Shown here piece after piece: positions 1-9,774 of a DNA stretch of 64,000 bases. The stretch lies in contig NZ_JAMXBF010000005.1 in the NCBI RefSeq assembly GCF_023823685.1, positions 186,001 to 250,000 on the forward strand. The letters are read 5' to 3'. The notes under the pieces were generated by a model. That model searched no databases and was not told the DNA's origin. It worked only from the letters and a program-made list of their open reading frames with translations. Position 1 is the first letter of the stretch; each line of letters begins with the position of its first letter. The position numbers and the translations under genes were made by a program. This DNA comes from Pseudomonas subflava. Lineage in GTDB: Bacteria > Pseudomonadota > Gammaproteobacteria > Pseudomonadales > Pseudomonadaceae.

Positions 1-2372
1 TCACCACCACCGACGATCTCGAGCCATTCCGCGGCGTGCTCGGTCAGGAGCGCGCCGTCGAGGCGCTGCAGTTCGGCGTGGCCATGCCGCGTCCGGGCTA
101 CAACGTGTACGTCATGGGCGAGCCGGGTACCGGGCGCTTCTCCTTCGTGCAGCGCTACCTCAAGGCGGAGGCCAAGCGCCAGGCCACGCCGGTGGACCGG
201 GTCTACGTCAACCATTTCGACGAGCCGCGCGAGCCCCGCGCGCTGGAACTGCCGCCCGGCACCGCGGCCGAGTTCGTCGCCGACATCGGCCACCTGATCG
301 ACAACCTGCTGGCCACGTTCCCGGCGGTCTTCGAGACGCCGACCTTCCAGCAGAAGAAGAGCGCCATCGACCGCGTGTTCAACCAGCGCTACGACAAGGC
401 CCTCGACCTGATCGAGAAGCTCGCGCTGGAAAAGGAAGTGGCGCTGTACCGCGACAGTGCCAACATCGCCTTCACCCCGATGCGCGATGGCAAGGCGCTG
501 GACGAGGCGGACTTCGCCCAACTGCCGGAAGTCGAGCGCGAGCGCTTCCACCAGGACATCGCCCTGCTGGAGGAGCGCCTCAACGAGGAGCTGGCCAGCC
601 TGCCGCAGTGGAAGCGTGAGAGCAGCAACAGCCTGCGCCAGCTCAACGAAGAGACCATCACCCTGGCCCTGCAGCCGCTGCTCGCGCCGCTCTCGGAAAA
701 GTACGCCGAGAATGCCGGCGTCTGCGCCTACCTGCAGGCGGTGCAGGTCAACCTGCTGAAGACGGTGGTCGACCAGCTGCTGGACGACAAGCCGGATGCC
801 CAGCGTCGCGAGATGCTCGAGGACCAGTACTGCCCGAGCCTGGTGGTCGGTCATCACGTCGACGGCGGCGCGCCGGTGGTGTTCGAGCCGCACCCGACCT
901 ACGACAACCTGTTCGGCCGCATCGAATACAGCACCGACCAGGGCGCGCTCTACACCAGCTACCGCCAGCTGCGCCCGGGCGCGCTGCACCGGGCCAACGG
1001 CGGGTATCTGGTGGTGGAGGCGGAGAAGCTGCTGAGCGAGCCCTTCGTCTGGGACGCGCTCAAGCGCGCGCTGCATTCGCGCCAGCTGAAGATGGAATCG
1101 CCACTGGGCGATTTCGGCCGCATCGCCACCGTGACGCTGAGCCCGCAGGTGATCCCGCTGCAGCTCAAGGTGATCATCATCGGTTCGCGGCAGCTCTACT
1201 ACACGCTGCAGGACCTGGATTCCGACTTCCAGGAGATGTTCCGCGTGCTGGTCGATTTCGACGAGGAGATCCCCGTCGCCGAGGACAGCCTCGAACAGTT
1301 CGCCCAACTGCTGAAGACGCGCACCTCGGAGGAGGGCATGGCGCCGCTGAGCGCCGCCGCGGTGGCGCGCCTGGCGACCTACAGCGCGCGCCTGGCCGAA
1401 CACCAGGGCCGACTGTCGGCGCGCATCGGCGATCTGTTCCAGCTGGTCAGCGAGGCGGATTTCGTGCGCCAGCTGGCCGGTGATGCGGTGACCGACGTCG
1501 GCCACATCGAGCGCGCGCTCAAGGCCAAGTCCGACCGCACCGGGCGCGTCTCGGCGCGGATCATCGATGACATGCTGGCCGGCATCATCCTGATCGACAC
1601 GGCCGGCGAGGCCATCGGCAAATGCAACGGCCTGACCGTGCTGCAGGTGGGCGACTCGGCCTTCGGCGTGCCGGCGCGCATTTCCGCCACCGTCTACCCG
1701 GGCGGCAGCGGCATCGTCGATATCGAGCGCGAGGTCAGCCTGGGCCAGTCGATCCACTCCAAGGGGATTATGATCGTCACCGGCTTCCTCGGCAGCCGCT
1801 ACGCCCAGGAGTTTCCCCTGGAGATTTCCGCGAGCATCGCGCTGGAGCAGTCGTACGGCTACGTCGACGGCGACAGCGCCTCGCTGGGCGAGGTCTGCAC
1901 CCTGATCTCGGCCCTCTCGCGCACCCCGCTCAAGCAATGCTTCGCCATCACCGGCTCGATCAACCAGTTCGGCGAGGTGCAGGCGGTCGGTGGTGTCAAC
2001 GAGAAGATCGAAGGCTTCTTCCGCCTCTGCGAGGCGCGTGGCCTGACCGGTGAGCAGGGCGTGATCGTCCCGCATTCCAACGTCAGCAACCTGATGCTCG
2101 ACGAGCGCGTGCTGCAGGCCGTGCGCAACGGCCAGTTCCACGTCTGCGCGGTACGCCACGTGGACGAGGCGCTCGGCCTGCTGCTGGGCGAGCCGGCCGG
2201 CGCGCCGAACGAGCAGGGCCACTTCCCCAAGGGCAGCGTCAATGCGCGGGTGGTGGAGCGTCTGCGCGGCATTGCCGAGCTGGGTCTGGAGGATGATGAG
2301 AAGGACAAGGAACCGAAGATCAAGGAAGTGAAGACCCGCGCCAAGCCGGCGGCAAAACCGTCCGCAGAATGA
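1..2372 (+). CDS. Lon-like ATP-dependent protease, 5' end cut by window
   Basis: AAA+ protease of the Lon-like family (peptidase S16), expected to unfold and degrade cytosolic proteins with ATP. The reading frame is open from base 3, so the N-terminus lies outside the window; a GTG at 36 is in frame but the family continues upstream of it (EPFRGVLGQERAVEAL). The Walker A region is GEPGTGR. The C-terminal third is the S16 protease domain: the catalytic serine sits in DGDSAS (codon 1875-1877) and the catalytic lysine in GGVNEKIEG (codon 2004-2006), both present, so it should be active. The C-terminus is a lysine-rich tail. I recall PA4576 at this position in P. aeruginosa; the aminoglycoside-response protease AsrA is a relative, so I give no symbol. 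Confidence 0.9.
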   Translation, partial: TTTDDLEPFRGVLGQERAVEALQFGVAMPRPGYNVYVMGEPGTGRFSFVQRYLKAEAKRQATPVDRVYVNHFDEPREPRALELPPGTAAEFVADIGHLIDNLLATFPAVFETPTFQQKKSAIDRVFNQRYDKALDLIEKLALEKEVALYRDSANIAFTPMRDGKALDEADFAQLPEVERERFHQDIALLEERLNEELASLPQWKRESSNSLRQLNEETITLALQPLLAPLSEKYAENAGVCAYLQAVQVNLLKTVVDQLLDDKPDAQRREMLEDQYCPSLVVGHHVDGGAPVVFEPHPTYDNLFGRIEYSTDQGALYTSYRQLRPGALHRANGGYLVVEAEKLLSEPFVWDALKRALHSRQLKMESPLGDFGRIATVTLSPQVIPLQLKVIIIGSRQLYYTLQDLDSDFQEMFRVLVDFDEEIPVAEDSLEQFAQLLKTRTSEEGMAPLSAAAVARLATYSARLAEHQGRLSARIGDLFQLVSEADFVRQLAGDAVTDVGHIERALKAKSDRTGRVSARIIDDMLAGIILIDTAGEAIGKCNGLTVLQVGDSAFGVPARISATVYPGGSGIVDIEREVSLGQSIHSKGIMIVTGFLGSRYAQEFPLEISASIALEQSYGYVDGDSASLGEVCTLISALSRTPLKQCFAITGSINQFGEVQAVGGVNEKIEGFFRLCEARGLTGEQGVIVPHSNVSNLMLDERVLQAVRNGQFHVCAVRHVDEALGLLLGEPAGAPNEQGHFPKGSVNARVVERLRGIAELGLEDDEKDKEPKIKEVKTRAKPAAKPSAE

Positions 2373-2470
2373 CGCCCACGGTCGGGCGACAACTGGTCAG
2401 TCATTGCGCATTCCGGCGGCGCCCACGACGGGCCTCGCCGGAGGGGATTTTCCCCCGTTCTCTCCACAGA

Positions 2471-2495
2471 GTTATCCACAGTGCGCGGGGATAAC
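2471..2495. repeat. DnaA-box inverted repeat, copy 1
   Basis: GTTATCC and GGATAAC flank an 11-base centre as a perfect 7-bp inverted repeat. The left half continues into a perfect DnaA box, TTATCCACA, at 2472-2480. A near-identical copy lies at 2979-3003 on the other side of the small gene at 2561-2902. Seen directly; the function is not known. Confidence 0.7.
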
Positions 2496-2560
2496 TTTGC
2501 CTTCCCGAAGCGGCGCGCCGGGGTGTAGGCTGCAGGTCAGACCCTGCGAGGATCGCCGCC

Positions 2561-2902
2561 ATGCCGCGCTGCCTCTGTCTCACCCGTCGGTGCCTCGGCC
2601 TGACGACCCGCATCGAGTGCGAGATCCGTCCACTGGCCGGTCAGCGGGGGTTGTGGACGCTGCTCTGCGCGGCCGGCATGTCCGGTGCGCAACCTTCGGC
2701 GATCAAGGCGCAGGGCCCATTCCACGGGCCTTTGGTGGCCGAATCGGTGCTCGATTCGATCGCCGAGTGTCTCGCCGAGCAAGGCTACGAGACTTGCATC
2801 GAGCCGAGGATCTGGCGCCTGCATCTGCAGGCGGAACTGCGTCGTCTCGATGGCGAGCGTCACCGTGAGCTCGGCGGCTGGCAGTCCCGGCCGGAGAGCT
2901 GA
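2561..2902 (+). CDS. hypothetical protein, 113 aa
   Basis: I do not recognise a function. The ATG at 2561 is preceded by GAGGA at 8 bases. The product is a small protein with several cysteines in its first half, no clear signal peptide and no membrane segment. Its middle (GPFHGPLVAESVLDSIAECL) looks like an ordered soluble domain. It stands alone between the Lon-like protease and the YqhA-type gene, and each flanking intergenic region carries a copy of a DnaA-box inverted repeat. I recall a short hypothetical gene at this position in P. aeruginosa (PA4575), which supports it being real. An overlapping frame at 2685-3002 is a shadow. Confidence 0.65.
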   Translation: MPRCLCLTRRCLGLTTRIECEIRPLAGQRGLWTLLCAAGMSGAQPSAIKAQGPFHGPLVAESVLDSIAECLAEQGYETCIEPRIWRLHLQAELRRLDGERHRELGGWQSRPES

Positions 2903-2978
2903 GTGCTTTTTTGCCCAATCCGTTTCCGGTGCGTGCGATTCCTGGCGTACGGCCATCCGTTCCGCGCCTGCCCACAAG

Positions 2979-3003
2979 GTTATCCACAGTAAGCGGGGAT
3001 AAA
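2979..3003. repeat. DnaA-box inverted repeat, copy 2
   Basis: GTTATCCACAGT followed by AAGCGGGGATAA. It matches copy 1 except in the central bases and the last base, and again holds a perfect TTATCCACA box (2980-2988). It lies just upstream of the YqhA-type gene promoter. Confidence 0.7.
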
Positions 3004-3024
3004 AAAGCCGCAACGCTTGTCGCC

Positions 3025-3052
3025 TTGCCCGTCATGCCTGGCTGGGTATACT
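3025..3052 (+). promoter_or_regulatory. sigma-70 type promoter for the YqhA-family gene
   Basis: TTGCCC (3025-3030), a 16-base spacer, and TATACT (3047-3052). This leaves a short leader before the ATG at 3086. Assigned by inspection only. Confidence 0.5.
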
Positions 3053-3085
3053 CGCCGCCAGTTTTTACCCTTATGGCGAGGACCC

Positions 3086-3580
3086 ATGGAACGCTTTATC
3101 GAGAACGCGATGTACGCCTCGCGCTGGCTGCTGGCTCCCATCTACTTCGGCCTGTCGCTGGGCCTGCTGGCTCTGGTGCTGAAGTTCTTCCAGGAGATCT
3201 TCCACATCCTGCCGAACGTCTTCGCCATGGCGGAGGCCGATCTGATTCTGGTGATCCTGTCGCTGATCGACATGGCGCTGGTTGGCGGCCTGCTGGTGAT
3301 GGTGATGATCTCAGGCTACGAGAACTTCGTGTCCCAGCTGGATATCGACGAGGGCAAGGAGAAGCTCAGCTGGCTGGGCAAGATGGACTCCGGCTCGTTG
3401 AAGATGAAGGTGGCAGCCTCGATCGTGGCCATCTCCTCGATTCACCTGCTGAAAATCTTCATGGATGCGCAGAACGTTAATCCCGATCACCTGATGTGGT
3501 ACGTGATCATCCACATGGCGTTCGTGGTTTCGGCCTTCGCCATGGGCTATCTGGATAAGCTGACCAAGCACGATCACTGA
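3086..3580 (+). CDS. YqhA / UPF0114 family inner membrane protein
   Basis: A 164-residue integral membrane protein of the UPF0114 (YqhA) family; the function is unknown. Hydrophobic segments are visible near residues 10-35, 50-75, 108-125 and 135-155. The family-typical stretch [17 protein letters not shown] is present. I chose the ATG at 3086 ([10 protein letters not shown]), preceded by GGCGAGGA, because the frame upstream to 3017 encodes a cysteine- and arginine-rich stretch unlike the family and would begin before the promoter's start site. The gene is monocistronic with a hairpin terminator after it. I recall PA4574 at this position. Confidence 0.88.
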   Translation: MERFIENAMYASRWLLAPIYFGLSLGLLALVLKFFQEIFHILPNVFAMAEADLILVILSLIDMALVGGLLVMVMISGYENFVSQLDIDEGKEKLSWLGKMDSGSLKMKVAASIVAISSIHLLKIFMDAQNVNPDHLMWYVIIHMAFVVSAFAMGYLDKLTKHDH

Positions 3581-3598
3581 GTCGGTCGAGCGGTATCG

Positions 3599-3636
3599 CC
3601 GCCCGGTCGTTGCGAGACGCCCGGGCGGTTTCGTTT
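3599..3636 (+). terminator. rho-independent terminator after the YqhA-family gene
   Basis: CCGCCCGG pairs with CCGGGCGG across a 14-base loop, followed by TTTCGTTT. Confidence 0.65.
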
Positions 3637-3692
3637 GTGGATGGCTGTGCTAGTCTGGCCGGCCTTTTTTCGACCCCCTCTGGAGCACGGCG

Positions 3693-4310
3693 ATGTCCGA
3701 ACTCAACCTGTCTACCGACGAAACCCGTGTGAGCTATGGCATCGGCCGCCAGCTGGGCGACCAGCTGCGTGACAACCCGCCGCCCGGCGCCAGCCTGGAG
3801 GCCATCGTCGCGGGCCTGCGCGACGCCTTCAACGGCCAGCCGAGCCAGGTTTCGCCCGAGGCGCTGAACGCCAGCTTCCGGGTGATCCGCGAAGTGATGC
3901 AGGCCGAAGCCGCCGCCAAGGCCGAGAAGGCTGCCGCCGCCGGTCGGGAATACCTGGTCGAGAACGCCAAGCGCGAGGGTGTGACCGTGCTGGAGTCCGG
4001 CCTTCAGTACGAAGTGCTGGTGGCGGGCGAGGGCGCCAAGCCGTCCCGCGACGACCACGTGCGTACCCACTACCACGGCACCCTGATCGACGGCACCGTG
4101 TTCGACAGCTCCTACGAGCGCGGTCAGCCGGCCGAATTCCCGGTGGGCGGCGTGATCGCCGGCTGGGTCGAGGCCCTGCAGCTGATGAACACCGGCAGCA
4201 AGTGGCGCCTGCACGTGCCGAGCGAGCTGGCCTACGGTGGTCAGGCCGCCGGCAGCATCCCGCCGCACAGCGTGCTGGTATTCGACGTGGAACTGCTCGA
4301 CATTCTGTAA
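3693..4310 (+). CDS. fklB: FKBP-type peptidyl-prolyl isomerase FklB
   Basis: Peptidyl-prolyl cis-trans isomerase of the FKBP22/FklB class, 205 residues. An N-terminal helical dimerisation region (about 1-85, ending in an alanine/lysine-rich helix) is followed by a C-terminal FKBP domain (about 95-205). Typical FKBP features are seen: YHGTLIDGTVFDSSYERG, GVIAGWVEAL, and the ending PSELAYGGQAAGSIPPHSVL then FDVELLDI. There is no signal peptide, so a cytosolic location is expected, although some relatives are reported as surface associated. The start at 3693 follows GGAG with good spacing. It stands alone in its orientation, convergent with the small gene at 4450-4692. Confidence 0.92.
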   Translation: MSELNLSTDETRVSYGIGRQLGDQLRDNPPPGASLEAIVAGLRDAFNGQPSQVSPEALNASFRVIREVMQAEAAAKAEKAAAAGREYLVENAKREGVTVLESGLQYEVLVAGEGAKPSRDDHVRTHYHGTLIDGTVFDSSYERGQPAEFPVGGVIAGWVEALQLMNTGSKWRLHVPSELAYGGQAAGSIPPHSVLVFDVELLDIL

Positions 4311-4409
4311 GAAGCGATGGCCGGGCGGTCGTCCTGTCCGTCCAGCCTATCCCGCGCAAGCCTCGTCGCTTGCCGCGTATCCCGGAGCCGTCCTGGTCCC
4401 GGGCTCGCC

Positions 4410-4440
4410 GAAGAGGCGACCGGCATTGGTCGCCCTCTTC
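4410..4440. terminator. long hairpin between convergent genes
   Basis: GAAGAG-GCGACC pairs with GGTCGCCCTCTTC with one bulged base, about 12 bp of stem. There is no U-run on either side, so termination is an inference from its place between convergent genes. Confidence 0.45.
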
Positions 4441-4449
4441 ACGCGTCGC

Positions 4450-4692
4450 TCAGTGCAGCTCGCCGTGCGGTCTCAGTGCCCGGGCGTAGCAGAACAGGAA
4501 CAGTCCCCTTACCAGCTCTTTCAGCACGCCCGGCTCGGTGGAGCCGAAGTCGTGCAGGTCGAGATCGCCCTGCTCGCGCAGCTCGCTGAGGGCGTCTTCG
4601 TGCAATACGGCGCAGACCTCGCCGGTCTCCCGGTTGAGGATGCGCAGGTAGGGGTGGGGGCGATCCAGCCAGGCGTCGATCAGATAGGTCAT
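4450..4692 (-). CDS. small protein behind a Fur-box-like site, 80 aa
   Basis: An 80-residue protein of unknown function, apparently soluble (LIDAWLDRPHPYLRILNRET; VCAVLHEDALSELREQGDLD). The start ATG at 4692 has a strong ribosome site, AAGGAGATGAGCC. A Fur-box-like sequence lies 29 bases upstream of the start, which suggests induction under iron limitation. I recall a gene of this size in the same place in P. aeruginosa (PA4570) and that it is iron regulated; neither point was checked. The cytochrome c gene I recall between fklB and this gene in PAO1 is absent here. Overlapping frames over the same bases are shadows. Confidence 0.78.
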   Translation of the reverse strand: MTYLIDAWLDRPHPYLRILNRETGEVCAVLHEDALSELREQGDLDLHDFGSTEPGVLKELVRGLFLFCYARALRPHGELH

Positions 4693-4720
4693 GGCTCATC
4701 TCCTTGAATGCGAATGAGAT

Positions 4721-4739
4721 GAGAATAATTCCTATTATC
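4721..4739 (-). promoter_or_regulatory. Fur box candidate
   Basis: On the minus strand the 19-mer is GATAATAGGAATTATTCTC, which matches the Fur consensus GATAATGATAATCATTATC at 14 of 19 positions. It lies just upstream of the ATG at 4692, in an AT-rich patch that contrasts with the GC-rich surroundings. Confidence 0.6.
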
Positions 4740-4774
4740 TAAATAGCAAGCGCCAATCGTCCTTCGGTCGACAA

Positions 4775-4801
4775 ATAAAAAGCCCGTCACAGGGACGGGC
4801 T
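4775..4801 (-). terminator. rho-independent terminator of ispB
   Basis: On the minus strand AGCCCGTC pairs with GACGGGCT across a 5-base loop, followed by TTTTTATT. Confidence 0.85.
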
Positions 4802-4820
4802 CTTCGCGGACTTCTCGACG

Positions 4821-5789
4821 TCAGTGGGTGCGGGCGACGGCGAAGCGGCTGAGTTCGATCATCGCTTCGCGGTAGGTGTTGTCCGGCAGGGCTTCGAGGC
4901 AGGCGATGGCCTTTTCGGCGTGTTCGCGGGCGAGACGGGCGGTGTAGTCCAGCGAGCCGGACGCCTGCACGGCGGCGCGGATGCTTTCGAGGTCTTCGAT
5001 GCCGCCCTTCTGGATGGCGGTACGCACTAGGGCGGCCTGATCGGCGCTGCCTTCGCGCATGGTGTAGATCAGCGGCAGGGTCGGCTTGCCCTCGGCCAGG
5101 TCATCGCCGACGTTCTTGCCCAGCGTGGCGGCGTCGCCCTGGTAATCGAGCAGGTCGTCGACCAACTGGAAGGCGATGCCGAGGTGGTCGCCGAAGCGCT
5201 GCAGCGCCTCGTGCTGAGCTTCGCTCGCGCCGGCCAGGGCGGCGGCGCTGTGGGTCGAGGCCTCGAACAGCATGGCGGTCTTGCCGCGGATGACCTCCAT
5301 GTAGGTCTGTTCAGTGGTGCTGGCGTCGCGCACCTTGGACAGCTGCAGCACCTCGCCCTCGGCGATCACCCGGGTGGCGCGCGAGAGGATGCGCATCACC
5401 GGCATGGAGCCGAGCTCGACCATCATCTCGAAGGAGCGGGAATAGAGGAAGTCGCCGACCAGCACGCTCGGCGCGTTGCCCCACTGGGCGTTGGCGGTGG
5501 CGCGGCCACGGCGCATGCCGGACATGTCGACCACGTCGTCGTGCAGCAGGGTGGCGGTGTGCAGGAACTCGATGGTGGCGGCCAGCAGGCGCAGGTCGTC
5601 GGCCTGGTAGCCCAGGGCCTTGCCGCTGAGCAGTACCAGCAGCGGGCGCAGGCGCTTGCCGCCCGCGGAGATGATGTAGTCGCCGATCTTCTCCACCAGG
5701 GGCACATGGGACTTCAACTGCTGGCGGATGATGCCGTCGACGGCGGCGAAATCGTCCGCGACCACGCTTTGGAAGGCCTGGGGTTGCAT
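4821..5789 (-). CDS. ispB: octaprenyl diphosphate synthase IspB
   Basis: All-trans polyprenyl diphosphate synthase making the side chain of ubiquinone, 322 residues. The two aspartate-rich motifs that bind magnesium-diphosphate are intact: LLHDDVVDMSGMRRG and QLVDDLLDYQGD. The substrate-binding GGKRLRPLLVLL is near residue 45. The ATG at 5789 (MQPQAFQSVVADDFAAVDG) matches the family N-terminus and has AGGAG upstream; the frame stays open to 5984, but that part is proline-rich and not family-like. The gene is divergent from rplU-rpmA, the usual bacterial arrangement. Confidence 0.94.
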   Translation of the reverse strand: MQPQAFQSVVADDFAAVDGIIRQQLKSHVPLVEKIGDYIISAGGKRLRPLLVLLSGKALGYQADDLRLLAATIEFLHTATLLHDDVVDMSGMRRGRATANAQWGNAPSVLVGDFLYSRSFEMMVELGSMPVMRILSRATRVIAEGEVLQLSKVRDASTTEQTYMEVIRGKTAMLFEASTHSAAALAGASEAQHEALQRFGDHLGIAFQLVDDLLDYQGDAATLGKNVGDDLAEGKPTLPLIYTMREGSADQAALVRTAIQKGGIEDLESIRAAVQASGSLDYTARLAREHAEKAIACLEALPDNTYREAMIELSRFAVARTH

Positions 5790-5930
5790 CAGTGTCGGGA
5801 GCTCCTGGTACGGGGGCCGGCATTCCCGGACGCGGGAGGCGGCGAAAAGGCGGGTCGGGCGGGGCCGGACCGGGCTGCGCGGCATGCTAGGTGGCGGGGT
5901 AGGGGCTGTCAAGGCGAGGCCTGGCGGGGC

Positions 5931-5959
5931 TTGCCTCGGGGTGGGGCTTTCCGTACAAT
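5931..5959 (+). promoter_or_regulatory. promoter and leader of rplU-rpmA
   Basis: TTGCCT (5931-5936), a 17-base spacer and TACAAT (5954-5959). The 305 bases between ispB and rplU hold this promoter, a leader of about 130 bases, and a perfect 6-bp hairpin near the ribosome site. I see no open frame there that looks like a gene. Confidence 0.6.
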
Positions 5960-6046
5960 CGCGGCCCCAAACTTCTATGGGCAACTCCCTGCCTTACGCA
6001 ATTGCACGGGTGTCAGTCCGGCCCCATGCAGCCATGCCGGCCAATA

Positions 6047-6064
6047 ACTCTTCCTATAAAGAGT
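6047..6064 (+). promoter_or_regulatory. hairpin in the rplU leader
   Basis: ACTCTT and AAGAGT pair across a 6-base loop, 30 bases upstream of the rplU ATG. It could be a regulatory element in the leader; this is inference from position. Confidence 0.35.
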
Positions 6065-6094
6065 CGGGTGAGCAGGTTTTACGGAGAAAAATCC

Positions 6095-6406
6095 ATGTAT
6101 GCAGTAATTGTTACCGGTGGCAAGCAGTACAAAGTCGCCGAAGGTGAATTCCTCAAGGTCGAGAAGCTGGAAGTCGCCACTGGCGAATCCGTAACCTTCG
6201 ACCGCGTTCTGCTGGTTGGCAACGGTGACGACGTGAAAATCGGCGCTCCGGTGGTTGATGGTGCCAAGGTCGTTGCCGAGGTGGTCTCCCAGGGCCGTCA
6301 CGACAAAGTGACCATCATCAAGTTCCGCCGTCGTAAGCACCACATGAAGCGTCAGGGCCACCGTCAGTGGTTCACTGAAATCAAGATCACCGGCATCCAG
6401 GCCTGA
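6095..6406 (+). CDS. rplU: 50S ribosomal protein L21
   Basis: Ribosomal protein L21, 103 residues, binds 23S rRNA in the large subunit. It starts [20 protein letters not shown] and carries the basic C-terminal signature ([19 protein letters not shown]). The ATG at 6095 follows CGGAG; upstream ATG codons in the same frame would add an unrelated sequence. It is the first gene of the rplU-rpmA pair. Confidence 0.97.
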   Translation: MYAVIVTGGKQYKVAEGEFLKVEKLEVATGESVTFDRVLLVGNGDDVKIGAPVVDGAKVVAEVVSQGRHDKVTIIKFRRRKHHMKRQGHRQWFTEIKITGIQA

Positions 6407-6430
6407 TCCCCTTTTAGGAGGCTATGACTC

Positions 6431-8019
<1,589 letters not shown>

Positions 8020-8036
8020 GAGTAGGTATCGTGCAG

Positions 8037-8058
8037 CGCCGCTTTATAGCGGCGTTTT
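8037..8058 (+). terminator. hairpin plus T-run between obgE and proB
   Basis: CGCCGCT pairs with AGCGGCG across TTAT, followed by TTTT. It ends 26 bases before the proB start, so proB must either be read through or use a promoter in or after the hairpin. Confidence 0.7.
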
Positions 8059-8084
8059 GCTGACTGGCTGGGGTAGAGGGCATC

Positions 8085-9203
8085 ATGCGGGACAAGGTGA
8101 CCGGCGCGCAGCGCTGGGTGGTGAAGATCGGCAGCGCATTGCTGACCGCCGATGGGCGTGGTCTCGACCGTTCCGCCATGGCGGTGTGGGTCGAGCAGAT
8201 GGTGGCCCTGCGCGAGGCCGGGGTGGAGCTGGTACTGGTATCGTCCGGCGCGGTGGCGGCGGGCATGAGCAGCCTCGGCTGGTCGTCCCGGCCTAGCGCG
8301 ATCCACGAACTGCAGGCCGCTGCCGCGGTGGGGCAGATGGGGCTGGTGCGTGCCTGGGAGTCGAGCTTCGCTGAACTCGGTCGCCACACCGCTCAGGTGT
8401 TGCTGACTCATGACGACCTGTCCGACCGCAAGCGATACCTGAATGCCCGCAGCACCCTGCGTACCTTGGTGGATCTCGGCGTGGTGCCGGTGATCAACGA
8501 GAATGACACCGTGGTCACCGACGAGATCCGTTTCGGCGACAACGACACCCTGGCTGCCCTGGTGGCCAACTTGGTCGAGGCCGATCTGCTGGTGATCCTC
8601 ACCGACCGCGACGGCATGTTCGACGCCGACCCGCGGCACAATCCCGAGGCTCAGCTGATTTCCGAGGCGCGCGCCGACGATCCGTCGCTGGATGCGGTGG
8701 CGGGCGGCACCGGTGGTGCGCTGGGGCGCGGTGGCATGCAGACCAAGCTGCGCGCGGCGCGGCTGGCGGCGCGTTCCGGTGCGCATACAGTGATCGTCGG
8801 CGGCCGCATCGAGCGGGTGCTGGATCGTCTCAAGGCGGGCGAGCGCCTCGGCACGCTACTGGCACCCGAGCGCGGCATGCTGGCCGCGCGCAAGCAGTGG
8901 CTGGCCGGCCATCTGCAAACCCGTGGCACGCTGGTGCTGGATGCCGGTGCGGTGAAGGCGCTGACTGCCGACCGCAAGAGCCTGTTGCCGGTCGGTGTGC
9001 GAGAAGTGCAGGGCAGCTTCCGTCGCGGCGAGATGGTGGTCTGTGTCGGGCCCGATGGTCGCGAGATCGCCCGTGGGCTGGCGAACTACAGTGCCCTGGA
9101 GGCGCAGAAGATCGTCGGCCAATCCTCCGATGCCATCGAGAAGCTGCTCGGCTACGTCGACGAGCCGGAGCTGGTGCATCGGGACAATCTGGTGTTGGTC
9201 TGA
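8085..9203 (+). CDS. proB: glutamate 5-kinase ProB
   Basis: First enzyme of proline synthesis, phosphorylating glutamate to glutamyl-5-phosphate, 372 residues. The amino-acid kinase domain covers about 1-260 ([59 protein letters not shown]). A C-terminal PUA domain follows, from about 280. The length matches the proteobacterial form. It is likely cotranscribed with the exported CreA-like protein 10 bases downstream. Confidence 0.96.
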   Translation: MRDKVTGAQRWVVKIGSALLTADGRGLDRSAMAVWVEQMVALREAGVELVLVSSGAVAAGMSSLGWSSRPSAIHELQAAAAVGQMGLVRAWESSFAELGRHTAQVLLTHDDLSDRKRYLNARSTLRTLVDLGVVPVINENDTVVTDEIRFGDNDTLAALVANLVEADLLVILTDRDGMFDADPRHNPEAQLISEARADDPSLDAVAGGTGGALGRGGMQTKLRAARLAARSGAHTVIVGGRIERVLDRLKAGERLGTLLAPERGMLAARKQWLAGHLQTRGTLVLDAGAVKALTADRKSLLPVGVREVQGSFRRGEMVVCVGPDGREIARGLANYSALEAQKIVGQSSDAIEKLLGYVDEPELVHRDNLVLV

Positions 9204-9213
9204 GGGGGTCGCG

Positions 9214-9672
9214 ATGCGTCTGTTCAAGGGAGTGATGTTGTGCCTGGCGCTGCCGCTGATGGCGCAGGCGGAGGAGATCGGCGAGGTCTCCACGGTGTTC
9301 AAGTGGCTCGGTCCGAACGACAAGATCGTGGTCGAGGCCTTCGATGATCCCAAGGTGGAAGGGGTGACCTGCTACTTGTCGCGGGCCAAGACCGGCGGGG
9401 TCAAGGGTGGTCTGGGCTTGGCCGAGGATCGTGCCGAGGCATCTATCGCCTGTCGCCAGGTGGGTCCGATTCGTTTCAGTGGTGAGTTCAAGGACGGCGA
9501 AGAGGTGTTCAAGGAGCGCACGTCGCTGGTGTTCAAGACCATGCAGGTAGTGCGCTTCTTCGACCAGAAGCGCAATACCCTGGTCTACCTGGTGTACAGC
9601 GATCGGGTGATCGAGGGTAGTCCGCAGAACGCGGTGACGGCCATTCCGATCCTGCCCTGGTCGGCGCAGTAG
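9214..9672 (+). CDS. CreA family exported protein
   Basis: A 152-residue protein of the CreA family, function unknown. It has a clear Sec signal peptide ([19 protein letters not shown], cleavage probably after AQA). The mature part has family features: [39 protein letters not shown] and the tail TAIPILPW. Two cysteines in the mature part may form a disulfide. The start at 9214 follows GAGGGGG and lies 10 bases after proB; the frame is open further upstream only within proB. Confidence 0.88.
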   Translation: MRLFKGVMLCLALPLMAQAEEIGEVSTVFKWLGPNDKIVVEAFDDPKVEGVTCYLSRAKTGGVKGGLGLAEDRAEASIACRQVGPIRFSGEFKDGEEVFKERTSLVFKTMQVVRFFDQKRNTLVYLVYSDRVIEGSPQNAVTAIPILPWSAQ

Positions 9673-9680
9673 ATCGAAAA

Positions 9681-9706
9681 AAGCCGGGGTTTGCTCCGGC
9701 TTTTTC
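9681..9706 (+). terminator. rho-independent terminator of proB-creA
   Basis: AAGCCGG pairs with CCGGCTT across 8 bases with A-run and T-run flanks. Confidence 0.85.
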
Positions 9707-9732
9707 ATGCCCTTTCGAAAATCGCGGGCAAT

Positions 9733-9759
9733 AAAAAACCGGCCCTGAGGCCGGTCTTT
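9733..9759 (-). terminator. rho-independent terminator of rpsT
   Basis: ACCGGCC pairs with GGCCGGT across CTGA. The minus strand continues into TTTTTTATT; the plus strand has TCTTTT, so it may work both ways. Confidence 0.85.
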
Positions 9760-9774
9760 TCAAGAACAGATCAA

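Noticed and set aside
5790..5984. N-terminal extension of ispB
   Set aside because: Proline-rich sequence unlike polyprenyl synthases, and it runs over the rplU promoter region.
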